A stretch of DNA of 64,000 bases from Gammaproteobacteria bacterium (GCA_029289235.1 JARFTZ010000046.1:124001-188000); one strand, 5' to 3'; shown: positions 7,272-17,209, counted from the first letter of the stretch. Translations and numbers: made by a program. The notes: a model not told the origin generated them from the sequence alone.

Positions 7272-8588
7272 GTGACACGGGATAGAACTGCGGACCACCG
7301 GCATTTTGTCGCAGCCGACCAACTGCGTATCGGTCTTTTCATATTCATCGATCTGCCCTGGTTCCAGCATCCTTTCACGCTCAACAGTTTTCGCATCGCT
7401 TCCGACGACCAGGTTCGCACCCTCCAGTCGCTGGGAGAGGAACGATTCAGGTATGACCCGGAACGCAGTCTCCCGCCGAAAGCGCCGCCAGCAAGCAGAC
7501 AGACGCCCCCGGCGGAGATTGCCGGAAAGGAAACCAGCGCCCCGATCCACGCCGACGACCCGCCCCCGCTGTTCATCGAAAAGCAGATGCGAATTCGCCT
7601 GATCGGAGAACGGCGTTCGCGCATCGAACAAGTCAACCGTGACTTTCTCAAAACGGCGACCAGTCTGCGCAACATGAACAGGAACCTGATCGGCGCCCCG
7701 GATGAGACGATAAAGGAAATGGCGAGGCTGGTTGACCGCATGACCGTCGCCTTCCTCGAGAATCCCGAGGTAACGCTGCATCTCATGTGTGACGACAACG
7801 GCAGCGATGAAGCCTACTCACACAGCCTGAACGTTGCCGTACTCAGCATGATGCTGACCAAGGGACTCGCCTTTTCCGCCGACCAGGCGCGCATTCTCGG
7901 GCTCGGCGCCTTGCTGCACGACATCGGCCTGGTGGAAATACCTGACCGGCTGCTCAAGATGCGACCGGACGAATTCACCCGCCCAGAACGCGAGTTGCGA
8001 GCGATGCACTGCGAATATGGCCTGCGCATCGGCAAGCAACTCGGGTTGGCTCCGGACGTTCTCGCCATCATTTTCCAGCACCACGAAATGAGCGACGGCA
8101 GCGGCTACCCGACGGGAGTGAAGGAAGAGAAAATCGCCCTGCCGGCACGTGTCGTCGCCCTGGTCAACCATTACGACAATCTCTGCAATCCGGTCGATCA
8201 CACGCAGGCGCTTACCCCGCACGAGGCGCTTTCGCTGCTCTTCGGCCAGCGGCGGAGCAAATTCGACGCAGCGATTCTGCAACGCCTGATCCGCTGCCTC
8301 GGCGTCTATCCACCAGGATCCATCGTGACCCTGTCGAACGACGCGGTAGCCTTGGTGATGTCGGTCAATCCTGAGCGTCCGCTCCGCCCTTGGGTCATGC
8401 TCTACGACGAAAAGGTACCGAAGGAGGAGGCTGTCCTGCTCGACCTCGAAAACGAGACCGGCATCAATATCACCAAGGCGCTTCGCCCCGCCATGTTGCC
8501 ACCGCCGATCCAGGCCTATCTGAGTTCGCGCAAGCGCGTGGCCTATTTTTTTGACAGCAGCGCTCCTTCCGGACAGGCGACGCCATGA
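7272..8588 (+). CDS. HD-GYP domain c-di-GMP phosphodiesterase with N-terminal DUF3391
   Basis: 438 aa. The N-terminal part (about 10-65, VAADQLRIGLFIFIDLPW) matches the DUF3391 module often fused to HD-GYP domains. The HD-GYP domain spans about 170-370 and looks catalytically complete: His184, HD at 216-217 (LLHDIGL), and the HHExxDGSGYP signature at 270-280. Such enzymes hydrolyse c-di-GMP to pGpG/GMP using a di- or tri-iron centre. No signal peptide or membrane segment is seen, so it is cytoplasmic. The stop overlaps the start of the following GGDEF-EAL gene (ATGA), so a degrading enzyme is translationally coupled to a bifunctional turnover protein. Whether translation begins at this ATG or slightly further in is not settled. 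Confidence 0.93.
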   Translation: MTRDRTADHRHFVAADQLRIGLFIFIDLPWFQHPFTLNSFRIASDDQVRTLQSLGEERFRYDPERSLPPKAPPASRQTPPAEIAGKETSAPIHADDPPPLFIEKQMRIRLIGERRSRIEQVNRDFLKTATSLRNMNRNLIGAPDETIKEMARLVDRMTVAFLENPEVTLHLMCDDNGSDEAYSHSLNVAVLSMMLTKGLAFSADQARILGLGALLHDIGLVEIPDRLLKMRPDEFTRPERELRAMHCEYGLRIGKQLGLAPDVLAIIFQHHEMSDGSGYPTGVKEEKIALPARVVALVNHYDNLCNPVDHTQALTPHEALSLLFGQRRSKFDAAILQRLIRCLGVYPPGSIVTLSNDAVALVMSVNPERPLRPWVMLYDEKVPKEEAVLLDLENETGINITKALRPAMLPPPIQAYLSSRKRVAYFFDSSAPSGQATP

Positions 8589-11392
8589 GCCTGATACAGC
8601 ACACTCTTCTGCTCGATCATGGCAACGAGATGCTCTTTCTCGTTGACATGGAGACGCTCGAAATCCGCATGGCCAACGGTGCGGTTTCGCGACATATGGG
8701 GTTCACGCGCGAAGCCCTGATCGGGCGACAGATCACGGACATCGAGTGCGCGTTGACCGACGTGTTCTTCTGGGAAGAGGTGCGCCAGGGCATAGCGCCG
8801 GACGAGTACCATGCCGAAGCTTCCTACCTGTGCGCCGACGGCGAATTGTTGACCGCCAGCAAAACGATAGTCCGGCCGCACGACCATCCCGACTCGCTGG
8901 TCATCTGTGCCGTCCCGAATGGACAATTGCGCCACACCGAGAACGCGCTCGCCGATGCCAGCGCGCGCCTGCGCGCCACACTGGAAGCAACGGCTGACGG
9001 AATCCTGCTTGTCGATCGAAATGGCAGCATCGTCAACATGAACCGGCAATTTTCGGGGTTGTGGCGCATTCCTGAAGACGTGCTGCTGACCAATGACGAT
9101 GCCGCGCTGCTCGATTTTCTGGCCTCCCGTGCGCGCGACCCAGCGGACTACCGGCGACGCCTGGCCGCGATCCGCCCCGACAGCGACGAAGAGACGCAGG
9201 ACCTTGTCCATCTCATCGATGACCGGATCCTTGAACGCAAATCGCGTCCGGCCCGGCAAGGCAGACTGATCATCGGCCGCGTGTTTTCCTTCACCGACAT
9301 CACCGAGCGGAAAAAGACCGAGACCCGCCTCAAGCTCGCCGCCAGCGTTTTTTCCCATGCGCACGAAGGCATCATGATCACCGACGCGGCGGCCAACATC
9401 GTCGAGGTCAATGACACTTTTACCCGCATCACCGGCTTCAGCCGCGAAGAAGTGCTTGGCAAGAATCCGCGCATCCTGCGCTCGGGCCGGCATGACGAGG
9501 CGTTCTACAAGGCCATGTGGCACGATCTGGAAACTCACGGAAGCTGGCAAGGCGAGATCTGGAACCGCCGCAAGAACGGTTCGCTGTACGCGGAGCATCT
9601 GAGCATCACGGCCGTCAACGACGTTGATGAGGCAACGTTGCATTACGTCGCGCTGTTCTCCGACATCACCGACTTGAAGGATCACCAGCAGCAACTCGAG
9701 CGCCTCGCCCATTACGACGCGCTGACCGGCATTCCCAACCGGGTCCTGCTCGCCGATCGCCTGCACCAGGCGATCGCCCAGTCCCGGCGGCACCAGCGCA
9801 GCCTGGCGCTCGTCTATCTCGACATCGACGGCTTCAAGGAAGTCAACGACGCGCACGGCCACGAAACCGGCGACCAGTTGTTGATCGCCATCGCGCAGCG
9901 CCTGCGCGACACCCTGCGCGAAGGCGACACCCTGGCGCGACTGGGCGGCGACGAGTTCGTGGCGGTACTCACCGATCTGGAGACCCGCAACGAATGCGAC
10001 GCCGTGCTTTCACGCCTCCTGCAGGCGGCGGCTTCGCCCGTGAAGATCCGCCAGCACACCCTGCAACTCTCGGCCAGTCTCGGCGTCACGCTTTTCCCAC
10101 AGGACAATTCCGACGCCGACACGCTGCTGCGCCACGCTGACCAGGCCATGTATCAGGCAAAACAGGCCGGCAAGAATCGCTACCAGCTGTTCGACCCGGA
10201 AGAAGACCGCCTGACGCGGACCCATCAGAAGAGCCTGCGGCGTATTGACGAAGCACTGGCGAACAACGAATTCGCCCTGTTCTTCCAACCCAAGGTCAAC
10301 ATGCGGACCGGCGCCGTGATCGGTGCCGAAGCCCTGATCCGCTGGCAGCACCCCGAACGCGGCGTGCTGCCGCCCGGCGAGTTCCTGCCGCTGATCGAGG
10401 GCAGCGAACTGGCGATACGTGTCGGCGACTGGGTCATCGCAACTGCATTGGCGCAGATGCTTGCCTGGAAGAGACAGGGACTCGACCTCGCCGTCAGTGT
10501 CAATGTCGCGGCCAACCACCTCCAGCAGAACGACTTCCTCCCGCGGCTGCGCAACATGCTGGCCGCCGTCCCGGAAATCACCCCGGACAGGCTCGAACTG
10601 GAGGTCGTCGAATCCGCTGCGCTCGAAGGCGTAACGCAGATTTCCCAACTGATCGAAGACTGCCAGGCACTCGGCGTCCGTTTTTCCCTCGACGATTTCG
10701 GCACCGGCTACTCTTCCCTGACCTATCTGCGACGGTTGCCGGCCAGCGTCCTGAAGATCGACCAGAGCTTCGTTCGCGACATGCTTTGGGACCTTGGCGA
10801 CCTGGCCATCGTGGAAGGGGTCATCGGCCTGGCGACCGCCTTCCGCCGCGCCGTGATCGCTGAAGGCGTCGAAACCTCCGAACACGGCGAACTGCTGCTC
10901 CGTCTCGGCTGCGACCTCGCGCAAGGTTATGGCATCGCCCGTCCGATGCCCGCCGACGAATTACCCGGCTGGATCGCCGGTTGGCGCCCGCATCCGGCAT
11001 GGTCCGACCCGCGCAACGCGTTTCCCCAGCGCGACGAATTACCGATCACCTATGCGGAAGTCGACCACAGGAACTGGATGAAGCAACTGGAGGACGCCCT
11101 CGTGGCGCCGGACATCGCCCACCCCGAGCTGGACGCGAGAAAATGCCGCTTCGGCCAATGGTTCGAAGGCGAAGGAAAACGGCGCTATGGACAGGCGCCG
11201 GAGTTCAACGCGGTTGGCTCTCTGCACAGCAAGGTGCATGAACTCGCCCGCGCAATCGTGGTTCTGCACGCCAAGGGCGAAACTGGAGCGGCGATGCAAC
11301 GTCTCGGGGAACTCCGCGCGCTGCGCGATGCCCTGATCGCCGGGATGAACGCGCTGGGCACCGCAGCCGTCAGCCGCCGCACGGCATCCTGA
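8585..11392 (+). CDS. PAS-GGDEF-EAL c-di-GMP protein with C-terminal CZB zinc domain
   Basis: 935 aa, no membrane segments. Order: N-terminal PAS-like region (about 5-115), PAS (about 125-240), PAS/PAC (about 250-375), GGDEF (about 380-540), EAL (about 555-805), CZB (about 820-930). The GGDEF motif is intact (454-458) with an RxxD product-inhibition site at 445-448. The EAL domain has EAL (582-584), DDFGTGYSS and K/E metal residues (LKIDQSF, EGVET), so both activities are possible. The C-terminal module shows the CZB pattern H828, C854 (in CRFGQWFEG), H881 and H885, the 3-His/1-Cys zinc site of chemoreceptors and of diguanylate cyclase DgcZ. Inference: zinc or redox state tunes c-di-GMP turnover. 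It starts inside the stop of the HD-GYP gene. Confidence 0.93.
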   Translation: MSLIQHTLLLDHGNEMLFLVDMETLEIRMANGAVSRHMGFTREALIGRQITDIECALTDVFFWEEVRQGIAPDEYHAEASYLCADGELLTASKTIVRPHDHPDSLVICAVPNGQLRHTENALADASARLRATLEATADGILLVDRNGSIVNMNRQFSGLWRIPEDVLLTNDDAALLDFLASRARDPADYRRRLAAIRPDSDEETQDLVHLIDDRILERKSRPARQGRLIIGRVFSFTDITERKKTETRLKLAASVFSHAHEGIMITDAAANIVEVNDTFTRITGFSREEVLGKNPRILRSGRHDEAFYKAMWHDLETHGSWQGEIWNRRKNGSLYAEHLSITAVNDVDEATLHYVALFSDITDLKDHQQQLERLAHYDALTGIPNRVLLADRLHQAIAQSRRHQRSLALVYLDIDGFKEVNDAHGHETGDQLLIAIAQRLRDTLREGDTLARLGGDEFVAVLTDLETRNECDAVLSRLLQAAASPVKIRQHTLQLSASLGVTLFPQDNSDADTLLRHADQAMYQAKQAGKNRYQLFDPEEDRLTRTHQKSLRRIDEALANNEFALFFQPKVNMRTGAVIGAEALIRWQHPERGVLPPGEFLPLIEGSELAIRVGDWVIATALAQMLAWKRQGLDLAVSVNVAANHLQQNDFLPRLRNMLAAVPEITPDRLELEVVESAALEGVTQISQLIEDCQALGVRFSLDDFGTGYSSLTYLRRLPASVLKIDQSFVRDMLWDLGDLAIVEGVIGLATAFRRAVIAEGVETSEHGELLLRLGCDLAQGYGIARPMPADELPGWIAGWRPHPAWSDPRNAFPQRDELPITYAEVDHRNWMKQLEDALVAPDIAHPELDARKCRFGQWFEGEGKRRYGQAPEFNAVGSLHSKVHELARAIVVLHAKGETGAAMQRLGELRALRDALIAGMNALGTAAVSRRTAS

Positions 11393-11396
11393 ACCG

Positions 11397-12362
11397 CTAT
11401 TTTCCCCGACGCGGCGTGACGCGACGTGCGACGGGCGGCACGTCCATGCCTAGCTCGCCCATCAGTTTCTGCACTTCGCGCTCGTCGAGCTCGAGCACCT
11501 GTCCGCGCCTGAGATTGGGCGGAAGAACGAACGGACCGTAACGCACCCGCATCAGACGGCTGACCGTCACGCCGACCGCTTCGAACATGCGGCGGACCTC
11601 GCGGTTGCGACCCTCGAACAGCGACACGCGATACCAATGATTGGCGCCATCGCCGCCGGCATCCTGCAAGGTCGAAAACTGGGCCGGCCCATCGTCGAGT
11701 TCGACACCTTGCAGCAGCTGTTGCTGCGCCTCCGCCGACAGGTCGCCGAGCACCCGCACAGCGTACTCTCGCACCAGGTTGTTGCGCGGATGCATCAGGT
11801 GATTCGCCAACTCGCCGGAGGTGGTAAACAACAGCAACCCGCTGGTATTGAAGTCGAGCCGTCCGACGGCCACCCAGCGCGAGCCGGAGAGACGCGGCAG
11901 CGAGTTGAACACGCTCGGACGATGGTCGGGATCGTCGCGCGAAACGATCTCTCCTTCCGGCTTGTGATAGATGATCATGCGCGGCGGCCGGCTGAAGAAC
12001 TTCAGGTTGACCAGGCGCCCGTTGACCTTGATCCGGTCGGCCGGCGTCGCCGACTGACCGATCTGCGCCGTGTCGCCATTGACCGTGACGCGTCCCGCGG
12101 CGATCAACTCCTCCATTTCCCGCCGCGACCCGACACCGCTCTGCGCCAGCAACTTGTGCAGTCGCTCCGGCTTCACCGCGACTTCAGCATGCCGGCCGCG
12201 TTTATCCGGGCCGGAGGCGACGCGACGCTCGCCCCTCTCCGGTCTTTTTTCCGGTGTCGCTTCTACCGTATCGAGTTCATCGGCAACCGGCTTGCGCACA
12301 CGGGAGCGGCGCGAATCGGGCGACGCGGGGCGGAAGGGCGTATTACGCGGTTTGTTGGGCAT
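11397..12362 (-). CDS. rluB: 23S rRNA pseudouridine synthase RluB
   Basis: 321 aa. A basic, unstructured N-terminus (1-65) precedes an S4 RNA-binding domain (about 66-115, [21 protein letters not shown]) and a RsuA/RluB-type synthase domain with the catalytic Asp in [12 protein letters not shown] (D170). RluB converts U2605 of 23S rRNA (E. coli numbering) to pseudouridine. RluB is preferred over RluE/RluF because of the S4 domain, the basic tail and the position directly after scpB, a frequent neighbour. The start overlaps the end of scpB by 20 nt. Confidence 0.93.
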   Translation of the reverse strand: MPNKPRNTPFRPASPDSRRSRVRKPVADELDTVEATPEKRPERGERRVASGPDKRGRHAEVAVKPERLHKLLAQSGVGSRREMEELIAAGRVTVNGDTAQIGQSATPADRIKVNGRLVNLKFFSRPPRMIIYHKPEGEIVSRDDPDHRPSVFNSLPRLSGSRWVAVGRLDFNTSGLLLFTTSGELANHLMHPRNNLVREYAVRVLGDLSAEAQQQLLQGVELDDGPAQFSTLQDAGGDGANHWYRVSLFEGRNREVRRMFEAVGVTVSRLMRVRYGPFVLPPNLRRGQVLELDEREVQKLMGELGMDVPPVARRVTPRRGK

Positions 12363-12975
12363 CGGTCAGGTCCAGGGTTTGGTTGATCATTTCCAGCGGC
12401 GGCAACTCGGTAACGCTGCGCAAGCCGAGGTCGTCGAGGAATTTCTTGGTCGTCGCCAGCAGCGCCGGACGCCCGGGCGTATCGCGGTGGCCGACGACGT
12501 CGATCCAGCCGCGTTCTTCGAGCGCCTTGATCACCTGCGTCGCCACCGTCACGCCGCGGATTTCCTCGATGTCGCCGCGGGTCACCGGTTGACGGTAGGC
12601 GATGATGGCCAGCGTTTCCAGCACCGCGCGCGAGTATTTCGGCGGCTTTTCCGGATTGAGCCGTTCCAGATAGGGTAAAAACTCGGCACGGGTGCGAAAG
12701 CGCCAGCCGCTCGCCACCTGCACGAGTTCGAGCGGCCGCTCGGTCCACTCGCCGCGCAGTTCTTCCAGCAGTACGCGCAGGACATCGCCGCCGATCTCGT
12801 CGGCGAAAACCTTTTTCAGCTCGTAGAGCGTCACCGGCTGCGTCGCACTGAGCAGCACGGCTTCGAGAACGCGCTTGAACTGCGTCGGGTTATCCGGCGT
12901 GGTCACTTCCGGCATTGATTCCGGCATCGATTCCATCAGCGGCGGCGTGTTCTGTTCCTTCTTCGCTTCGTCCAT
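12343..12975 (-). CDS. scpB: Segregation and condensation protein B
   Basis: 210 aa. Winged-helix kleisin-associated protein (KITE) of the Smc-ScpAB condensin. Conserved core begins at about 32 ([17 protein letters not shown]) and includes the hallmark [27 protein letters not shown] region, here at about 114-140. The first 30 residues (repeated MPESMPE) are variable, so the true start may be a later Met. The 5' end overlaps scpA by 86 nt with the start given here, which indicates tight coupling or a downstream start at one of the Met codons in the N-terminal repeat. Confidence 0.95.
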   Translation of the reverse strand: MDEAKKEQNTPPLMESMPESMPEVTTPDNPTQFKRVLEAVLLSATQPVTLYELKKVFADEIGGDVLRVLLEELRGEWTERPLELVQVASGWRFRTRAEFLPYLERLNPEKPPKYSRAVLETLAIIAYRQPVTRGDIEEIRGVTVATQVIKALEERGWIDVVGHRDTPGRPALLATTKKFLDDLGLRSVTELPPLEMINQTLDLTDAQQTA

Positions 12976-13795
12976 CCGTCAGTCTCACGTAAATCGGGGC
13001 AAACGCTTCCGATTGCGTCATTGCGAGCAAATGCTCGCGCGCCAGTTCCAGCATGGCGAGGAAATGTACCACCAGCACCGGCGCGCCGAGCGTCACGTCG
13101 AACATGTCCACGAACTCGACGAAGCCCCCAGCGTCGCGCAACTTGCGCAGGATCACGCCCATGTGCTCGCGCACCGACAGTTCCTCGCGCTGGATCGTAT
13201 GCCTTGTATGCAGCTTGGCCTGCCGCACAATGGCCTGCCAGGCGTCGCGCAAATCCTCCGGGCGAACCTCCGGCAGACGCCGGAGCATCGATTTTTCGAC
13301 CCACACCTCGACCCAGTCGAAGTCGCGCTCGGCCTGCGGCAACTCATCGATCCTCCGCGCCGCCTGCTTCATCTGCTCGTACTCGACCAGACGCCGGACC
13401 AGTTCGGCGCGGGGGTCCTCCACCTCCTCACCCTCAACGCTCCGGATCTTCGGCAGGAGCATGCGCGACTTGATCTCGATCAGCATCGCCGCCATCACCA
13501 GATAGTCGGCCGCCAGTTCGAGGTTATGCGAGCGCATCGCCTCGACGTAGGTCAGATACTGCTCGGTCAGCGGCGCCATCGGGATGTCGAGGACATTGAC
13601 GTTCGCCTTGCGGATCAGGTACAGCAGAAGATCGAGCGGTCCCTCGAAGGCATCGAGCATCACCGCCATGGCGTCCGGCGGGATGTACAGGTCGAGCGGC
13701 AACTGCTCGACCGGCTGCCCGTAGATGCGGGCGAGCGGCGTCATCGCCTCGCCGGAGGTTTCGGGAACCTGTTCGATTACAGCCTCATCGTTCAT
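12890..13795 (-). CDS. scpA: Segregation and condensation protein A (kleisin)
   Basis: 301 aa. Kleisin subunit that links the Smc heads in bacterial condensin. The N-terminal Smc-binding region carries the family signature [32 protein letters not shown] (about 50-81); the C-terminal winged helix (about 200-270) binds the Smc cap. The C-terminal tail is Gly/Asp/Ala-rich and overlaps the scpB start. Gene order trpS-scpA-scpB-rluB on one strand is common in betaproteobacteria and suggests one transcript. Confidence 0.95.
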   Translation of the reverse strand: MNDEAVIEQVPETSGEAMTPLARIYGQPVEQLPLDLYIPPDAMAVMLDAFEGPLDLLLYLIRKANVNVLDIPMAPLTEQYLTYVEAMRSHNLELAADYLVMAAMLIEIKSRMLLPKIRSVEGEEVEDPRAELVRRLVEYEQMKQAARRIDELPQAERDFDWVEVWVEKSMLRRLPEVRPEDLRDAWQAIVRQAKLHTRHTIQREELSVREHMGVILRKLRDAGGFVEFVDMFDVTLGAPVLVVHFLAMLELAREHLLAMTQSEAFAPIYVRLTDGRSEEGTEHAAADGIDAGINAGSDHAG

Positions 13796-13844
13796 CGGTT
13801 CATCGATTCCTCTTCTTCCCGGTTGGCGACAACCGGCGACGGCT

Positions 13845-15047
13845 TTACCGGTAGCTCAAACCCATCGCGGCACGCACGTCGCGCATGGTCTCGCGCGCCA
13901 GCTTGCTCGCCTTGGCGTTGCCGTCGGCAATGATGTCGCGCACCAGCGCCGGGTTGTCCAGGTAGGACTGGGCGCGTTCCTGCATCGGCGCCTGTTCCCT
14001 GAGAATGCCATCGATCACCGGTTGCTTGCATTCGAGACAGCCGATGCCTGCACTGCGGCAGCCTTTCTGCACCCAGTCCTTGCACGCCTCGTCCGAATAC
14101 ACCTGATGCAGCTGCCACACCGGGCATTTGTCCGGGTCGCCGGCGTCGGTACGGCGCACCCGCGACGGGTCGGTCGGCATGCGCTTGACCTTCTGCGTAA
14201 CCGAGGCGGCGTCCTCGCGCAGGGTGATCGTGTTGTTGTACGACTTGGACATCTTCTGTCCGTCGAGGCCGGGCATTTTCGACGCCTCGGTCAGCAGGTA
14301 GCCGGGCTCGACAAGGATCATCTTGCCGGTGCCTTCCAGATAACCCATCAACCGCTCGCGGTCGGCGTGCGAGAGACTCTGCGCCTCCTGGACCAGCGCG
14401 CGCGCCTGTTCCAGCGCACCGGCATCGCCGTCCTGCTGGTAGCGCGTGCGCAGATGCTCGAAGGAGCGCTTGTTCTTGCTGTTGAGCTTGCCGACCGCCT
14501 CCCTGGCCTTTTCCTCGAAGCCTGGCTCGCGGCCGTACAGGTGGTTGAAGCGGCGCGCCAGTTCGCGCGAGAACTCGACGTGCGGAATCTGGTCTTCGCC
14601 GACCGGCACTTTGTCCGCCCGGTAGATCAGGATGTCCGCGCTCATCAGCAGCGGATAGCCAAGGAAACCGTAGGTTGTCAAATCCTTGCCGGCCAGTTTT
14701 TCCTGCTGGTCCTTGTAGGTCGGCACGCGCTCCAGCCAGCCGAGCGGCGTCATCATCGAGAACAGCAAATGCAGTTCGGCATGCTCCGGCACCTGCGACT
14801 GGATGAAAAGGGACGCCTTGTTCGGATCGACGCCGGCGGCCAGCCAGTCGATGACCATATCCCAGGTCGCCTGTTCGATCCCGCGCGGATCGTCGTACTG
14901 CGTGGTCAACGCGTGCCAGTCGGCAACGAAAAACAGGCAGGGATACTCGTTCTGGAGCCTGACCCAGTTCTTGAGCACGCCGTGGTAGTGGCCAAGGTGC
15001 AAGCTGCCGGTTGGGCGCATGCCGGAGAGGACTCGTTCTGCGTACAT
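13845..15047 (-). CDS. trpS: Tryptophan--tRNA ligase
   Basis: 400 aa class I synthetase. The HIGH-type motif is HLGH (17-20) after GMRPTGSLH, and the KMSKS loop is at 265-269. It is longer than the roughly 330-aa E. coli enzyme because of an inserted helical segment at about 185-240 (rich in Gln, Arg, Ala); this longer form is frequent in betaproteobacteria. A Cys-rich stretch near 310-345 (CPVWQL, CRSAGIGCLECKQ) includes possible metal ligands. The gene starts 4 nt after the M50 protease stop and is part of the minus-strand block running from the PHP gene to rluB. Confidence 0.97.
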   Translation of the reverse strand: MYAERVLSGMRPTGSLHLGHYHGVLKNWVRLQNEYPCLFFVADWHALTTQYDDPRGIEQATWDMVIDWLAAGVDPNKASLFIQSQVPEHAELHLLFSMMTPLGWLERVPTYKDQQEKLAGKDLTTYGFLGYPLLMSADILIYRADKVPVGEDQIPHVEFSRELARRFNHLYGREPGFEEKAREAVGKLNSKNKRSFEHLRTRYQQDGDAGALEQARALVQEAQSLSHADRERLMGYLEGTGKMILVEPGYLLTEASKMPGLDGQKMSKSYNNTITLREDAASVTQKVKRMPTDPSRVRRTDAGDPDKCPVWQLHQVYSDEACKDWVQKGCRSAGIGCLECKQPVIDGILREQAPMQERAQSYLDNPALVRDIIADGNAKASKLARETMRDVRAAMGLSYR

Positions 15048-15051
15048 GATG

Positions 15052-15723
15052 TCAGATCAGCTGGAAAATAAAGAGGATCAGTTGTTTGAAGAAGGAGATG
15101 AACGGCCACATGATCAGGCCGAGAACATCGGTAAACAGCAGCAGCAGGAGAATCGGAAACCCCCAGCGCTCAAGCTGCGAAAAAGGCACAGCCAACCGAT
15201 ACGGCAACAGGCTGACCGCAATCCGCCCGCCGTCGAGCGGCGGCAGCGGCAGCAGGTTGAGCACCATCAGGACCAGGTTCACGTTGATCCCGGTCACGGC
15301 CATCTGCCCCATCGGCAGGGTGTAGATATTCTCGGGCAAAACGACGGCCAGCTTGAGCATCAGCGCCCAGCCGAGGGCCATCAGGAAATTCACCGCCGGA
15401 CCGGCCGCGGCCACCCACATCATGTCGCGCAAGGGATTGCGCAGGCGGCCGAAATTGACCGGCACCGGTTTCGCCCAGCCAAACAGCATCGCGCTGCCGG
15501 AGACGGAATAGCTGGTGATCAGGATCAGCGCGGGCACCAGCAGGGTACCGATCGGGTCGATATGACGCAGCGGGTTGAGGCTGATGCGCCCGGCCACCCA
15601 GGCCGTGTTGTCACCAAAATGACGTGCGGCGTAGCCGTGCGCCGCTTCATGCAGGGTGATCGCGAAGATCACCGGCAAGGCCGCGATGGTGATGGTCTGG
15701 ATCAGGGCTGACAATTCCGCCAC
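15052..15723 (-). CDS. Site-2 protease family (M50) membrane metalloprotease
   Basis: 223 aa, multi-pass inner-membrane protein with about 5-6 hydrophobic segments. Zinc-binding HEAAH at 25-29 in the first helix and the second conserved motif NLLPLPPLDGGR (about 156-167) supplying the Asp ligand. This short form lacks the PDZ domain of RseP and belongs to the YwhC/SREBP-protease-like group of unknown substrate. It sits between yciO/Sua5-like and trpS with 4-nt gaps on both sides, so it is cotranscribed with them. Confidence 0.93.
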   Translation of the reverse strand: MAELSALIQTITIAALPVIFAITLHEAAHGYAARHFGDNTAWVAGRISLNPLRHIDPIGTLLVPALILITSYSVSGSAMLFGWAKPVPVNFGRLRNPLRDMMWVAAAGPAVNFLMALGWALMLKLAVVLPENIYTLPMGQMAVTGINVNLVLMVLNLLPLPPLDGGRIAVSLLPYRLAVPFSQLERWGFPILLLLLFTDVLGLIMWPFISFFKQLILFIFQLI

Positions 15724-15727
15724 CGCG

Positions 15728-16363
15728 TCACGCCTCCTCTTCCAGACCGAACGGTTCGAGGGAACCGCGCCCCGCGCGCACCAGCGTCGGCGGCACGCTG
15801 GTCAGATCGATCACGGTCGTCGGCGTCGTGCCGCAAGAGCCGCCGTCAAGGATCAGTTCGATCAGGTCGTCGAGCCGGTCCTGGATTTCCCAGCCTTCGG
15901 TCAATGGCGCTTCTTCGCCCGGCAGGAGCAGCGTCGAGGTCAGAAGCGGTTCGCCAAGCGCTTCGAGCAAGGCCAGCGCAACGCGATGATCAGGGATACG
16001 CAAGCCGATCGTCTTGCGCTTCGGGTGCAGCACCCGCCGCGGCAACTCCTTGGTTCCTTCCAGAATGAACACGTAGCTGCCGGGCGTCGTCGCCTTCAGC
16101 AAGCGGTACTGCGCGTTGTCGACCCGGGCGAACTGGGCAATTTCCGAGAGGTCGCGGCACATCAGCGTCAGGTGATGACGATCGTCGAGACCGCGCAGGT
16201 GCCGTATGCGCTCGACGGCCTCCTTGTCGCCCAGACGGCATCCCAGCGAATAACACGAGTCGGTGGGCAGCGCGACGATGCCGCCGTTGCGCACCACCTC
16301 CGCTGCCTGCGCCAGGAAGCGCGGCTGGGGATCATCCGGATGAATCGAGAGGTAGCGGGCCAT
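15728..16363 (-). CDS. YciO/Sua5/YrdC family protein
   Basis: 211 aa single-domain member of the YrdC fold (ATP and tRNA/carbamoyl-type ligand pocket). Seen: GGIVALPTDSCYSLGCRLGDKEAVERI at about 27-53, KRKTIGLRIPDH at 114-125 and a final VIDLTSVPPTLVRAGRGS. TsaC/Sua5 proteins make threonylcarbamoyl-AMP for tRNA t6A; the sequence details and the PHP/M50/TrpS neighbourhood fit the YciO subfamily, whose role is not well defined. The essential t6A enzyme is probably encoded elsewhere. Confidence 0.88.
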   Translation of the reverse strand: MARYLSIHPDDPQPRFLAQAAEVVRNGGIVALPTDSCYSLGCRLGDKEAVERIRHLRGLDDRHHLTLMCRDLSEIAQFARVDNAQYRLLKATTPGSYVFILEGTKELPRRVLHPKRKTIGLRIPDHRVALALLEALGEPLLTSTLLLPGEEAPLTEGWEIQDRLDDLIELILDGGSCGTTPTTVIDLTSVPPTLVRAGRGSLEPFGLEEEA

Positions 16364-16372
16364 GAGCGCCTG

Positions 16373-17209
16373 TCAGGAAGAAAACGCGGTCCAGACCGGC
16401 GTCAGGCCACTCGGCAACGCCGGCGTTCCGCCGAGGTCGATGTAGCTCTCTTCCGGCCCGTGAAAATCCGAACCGCAGGATGCGAGGAAGCGGTACTCCC
16501 GTGCCAGCCGCGAAAACTGGTTCACATTCTCCTGCGAATGACTGCCGGAGATGACCTCGATGGCCTGCCCGCCGCAACCGGCGAATTCGTCGAGCAGGTT
16601 GCGCATCTCCAGGCGCGAAAACTTGTAGCGCCCCGGATGGGCAACCACGGCGATACCGCCGGCACCGAGAATCCACCCGACCGCTTCGCTCAGCGTCGCC
16701 CAGTGATGCGTCACGTAGCCCGGCTTGCCGGGCACCAGATAGGATTCGAAGACGCTGCGCACATCCTTGCTGACGCCGATCTCGACCAGATAACGGGCAA
16801 AGTGCGAGCGGCTGATCAGGCTTGGATTCTCGGAATGGCGCATCGCACCTTCGAAACAACCGCCGATGCCGATCTTTTCCAGTTCGGCCGACATGCGCTG
16901 GGCACGGCTGATGCGCCCCGAACGGATCGACGCCAGACCGGCGTTCAACGCCTCGCTTCCCATGTCGAAATCGAGGCCGACGATGTGCACCTGTAGGCCA
17001 CCCCACTCGATGGATATCTCGACTCCGTTGATGAAACGCACCCCGGAACGCTCGGCGACCTCGCGCGCCTTCGCCAGCCCGCCGAGATCGTCGTGATCGG
17101 TCAAGGCCAGCATGTCGACCCCGTTGGCGGCTGCCCGCGCCGCCACTTCGGCGGGCGCCAGCAGTCCGTCTGACGCGGAAGAATGACAATGAAGGTCGGC
17201 GATGAACAC
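16373..17209 (-). CDS. PHP-domain phosphoesterase (YciV/TrpH-type, RNase AM-like)
   Basis: 278 aa from a GTG at 17209 (protein begins with FIADLHCHSSASDG). PHP metal ligands are visible: HCH near residues 7-9 with D14, LTDHDD, a middle HPGRY and a C-terminal GSDFHG. E. coli YciV (RNase AM) hydrolyses 3',5'-nucleoside bisphosphates and trims the 5' ends of RNAs from the 5' side; the same role is inferred. An upstream in-frame GTG at 17272 would add 21 weakly conserved residues; 17209 was preferred because family members start just before the first His motif. Neither start has a clear ribosome-binding site. First gene of the minus-strand block; its 5' side faces the glycine riboswitch. Confidence 0.88.
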   Translation of the reverse strand: MFIADLHCHSSASDGLLAPAEVAARAAANGVDMLALTDHDDLGGLAKAREVAERSGVRFINGVEISIEWGGLQVHIVGLDFDMGSEALNAGLASIRSGRISRAQRMSAELEKIGIGGCFEGAMRHSENPSLISRSHFARYLVEIGVSKDVRSVFESYLVPGKPGYVTHHWATLSEAVGWILGAGGIAVVAHPGRYKFSRLEMRNLLDEFAGCGGQAIEVISGSHSQENVNQFSRLAREYRFLASCGSDFHGPEESYIDLGGTPALPSGLTPVWTAFSS

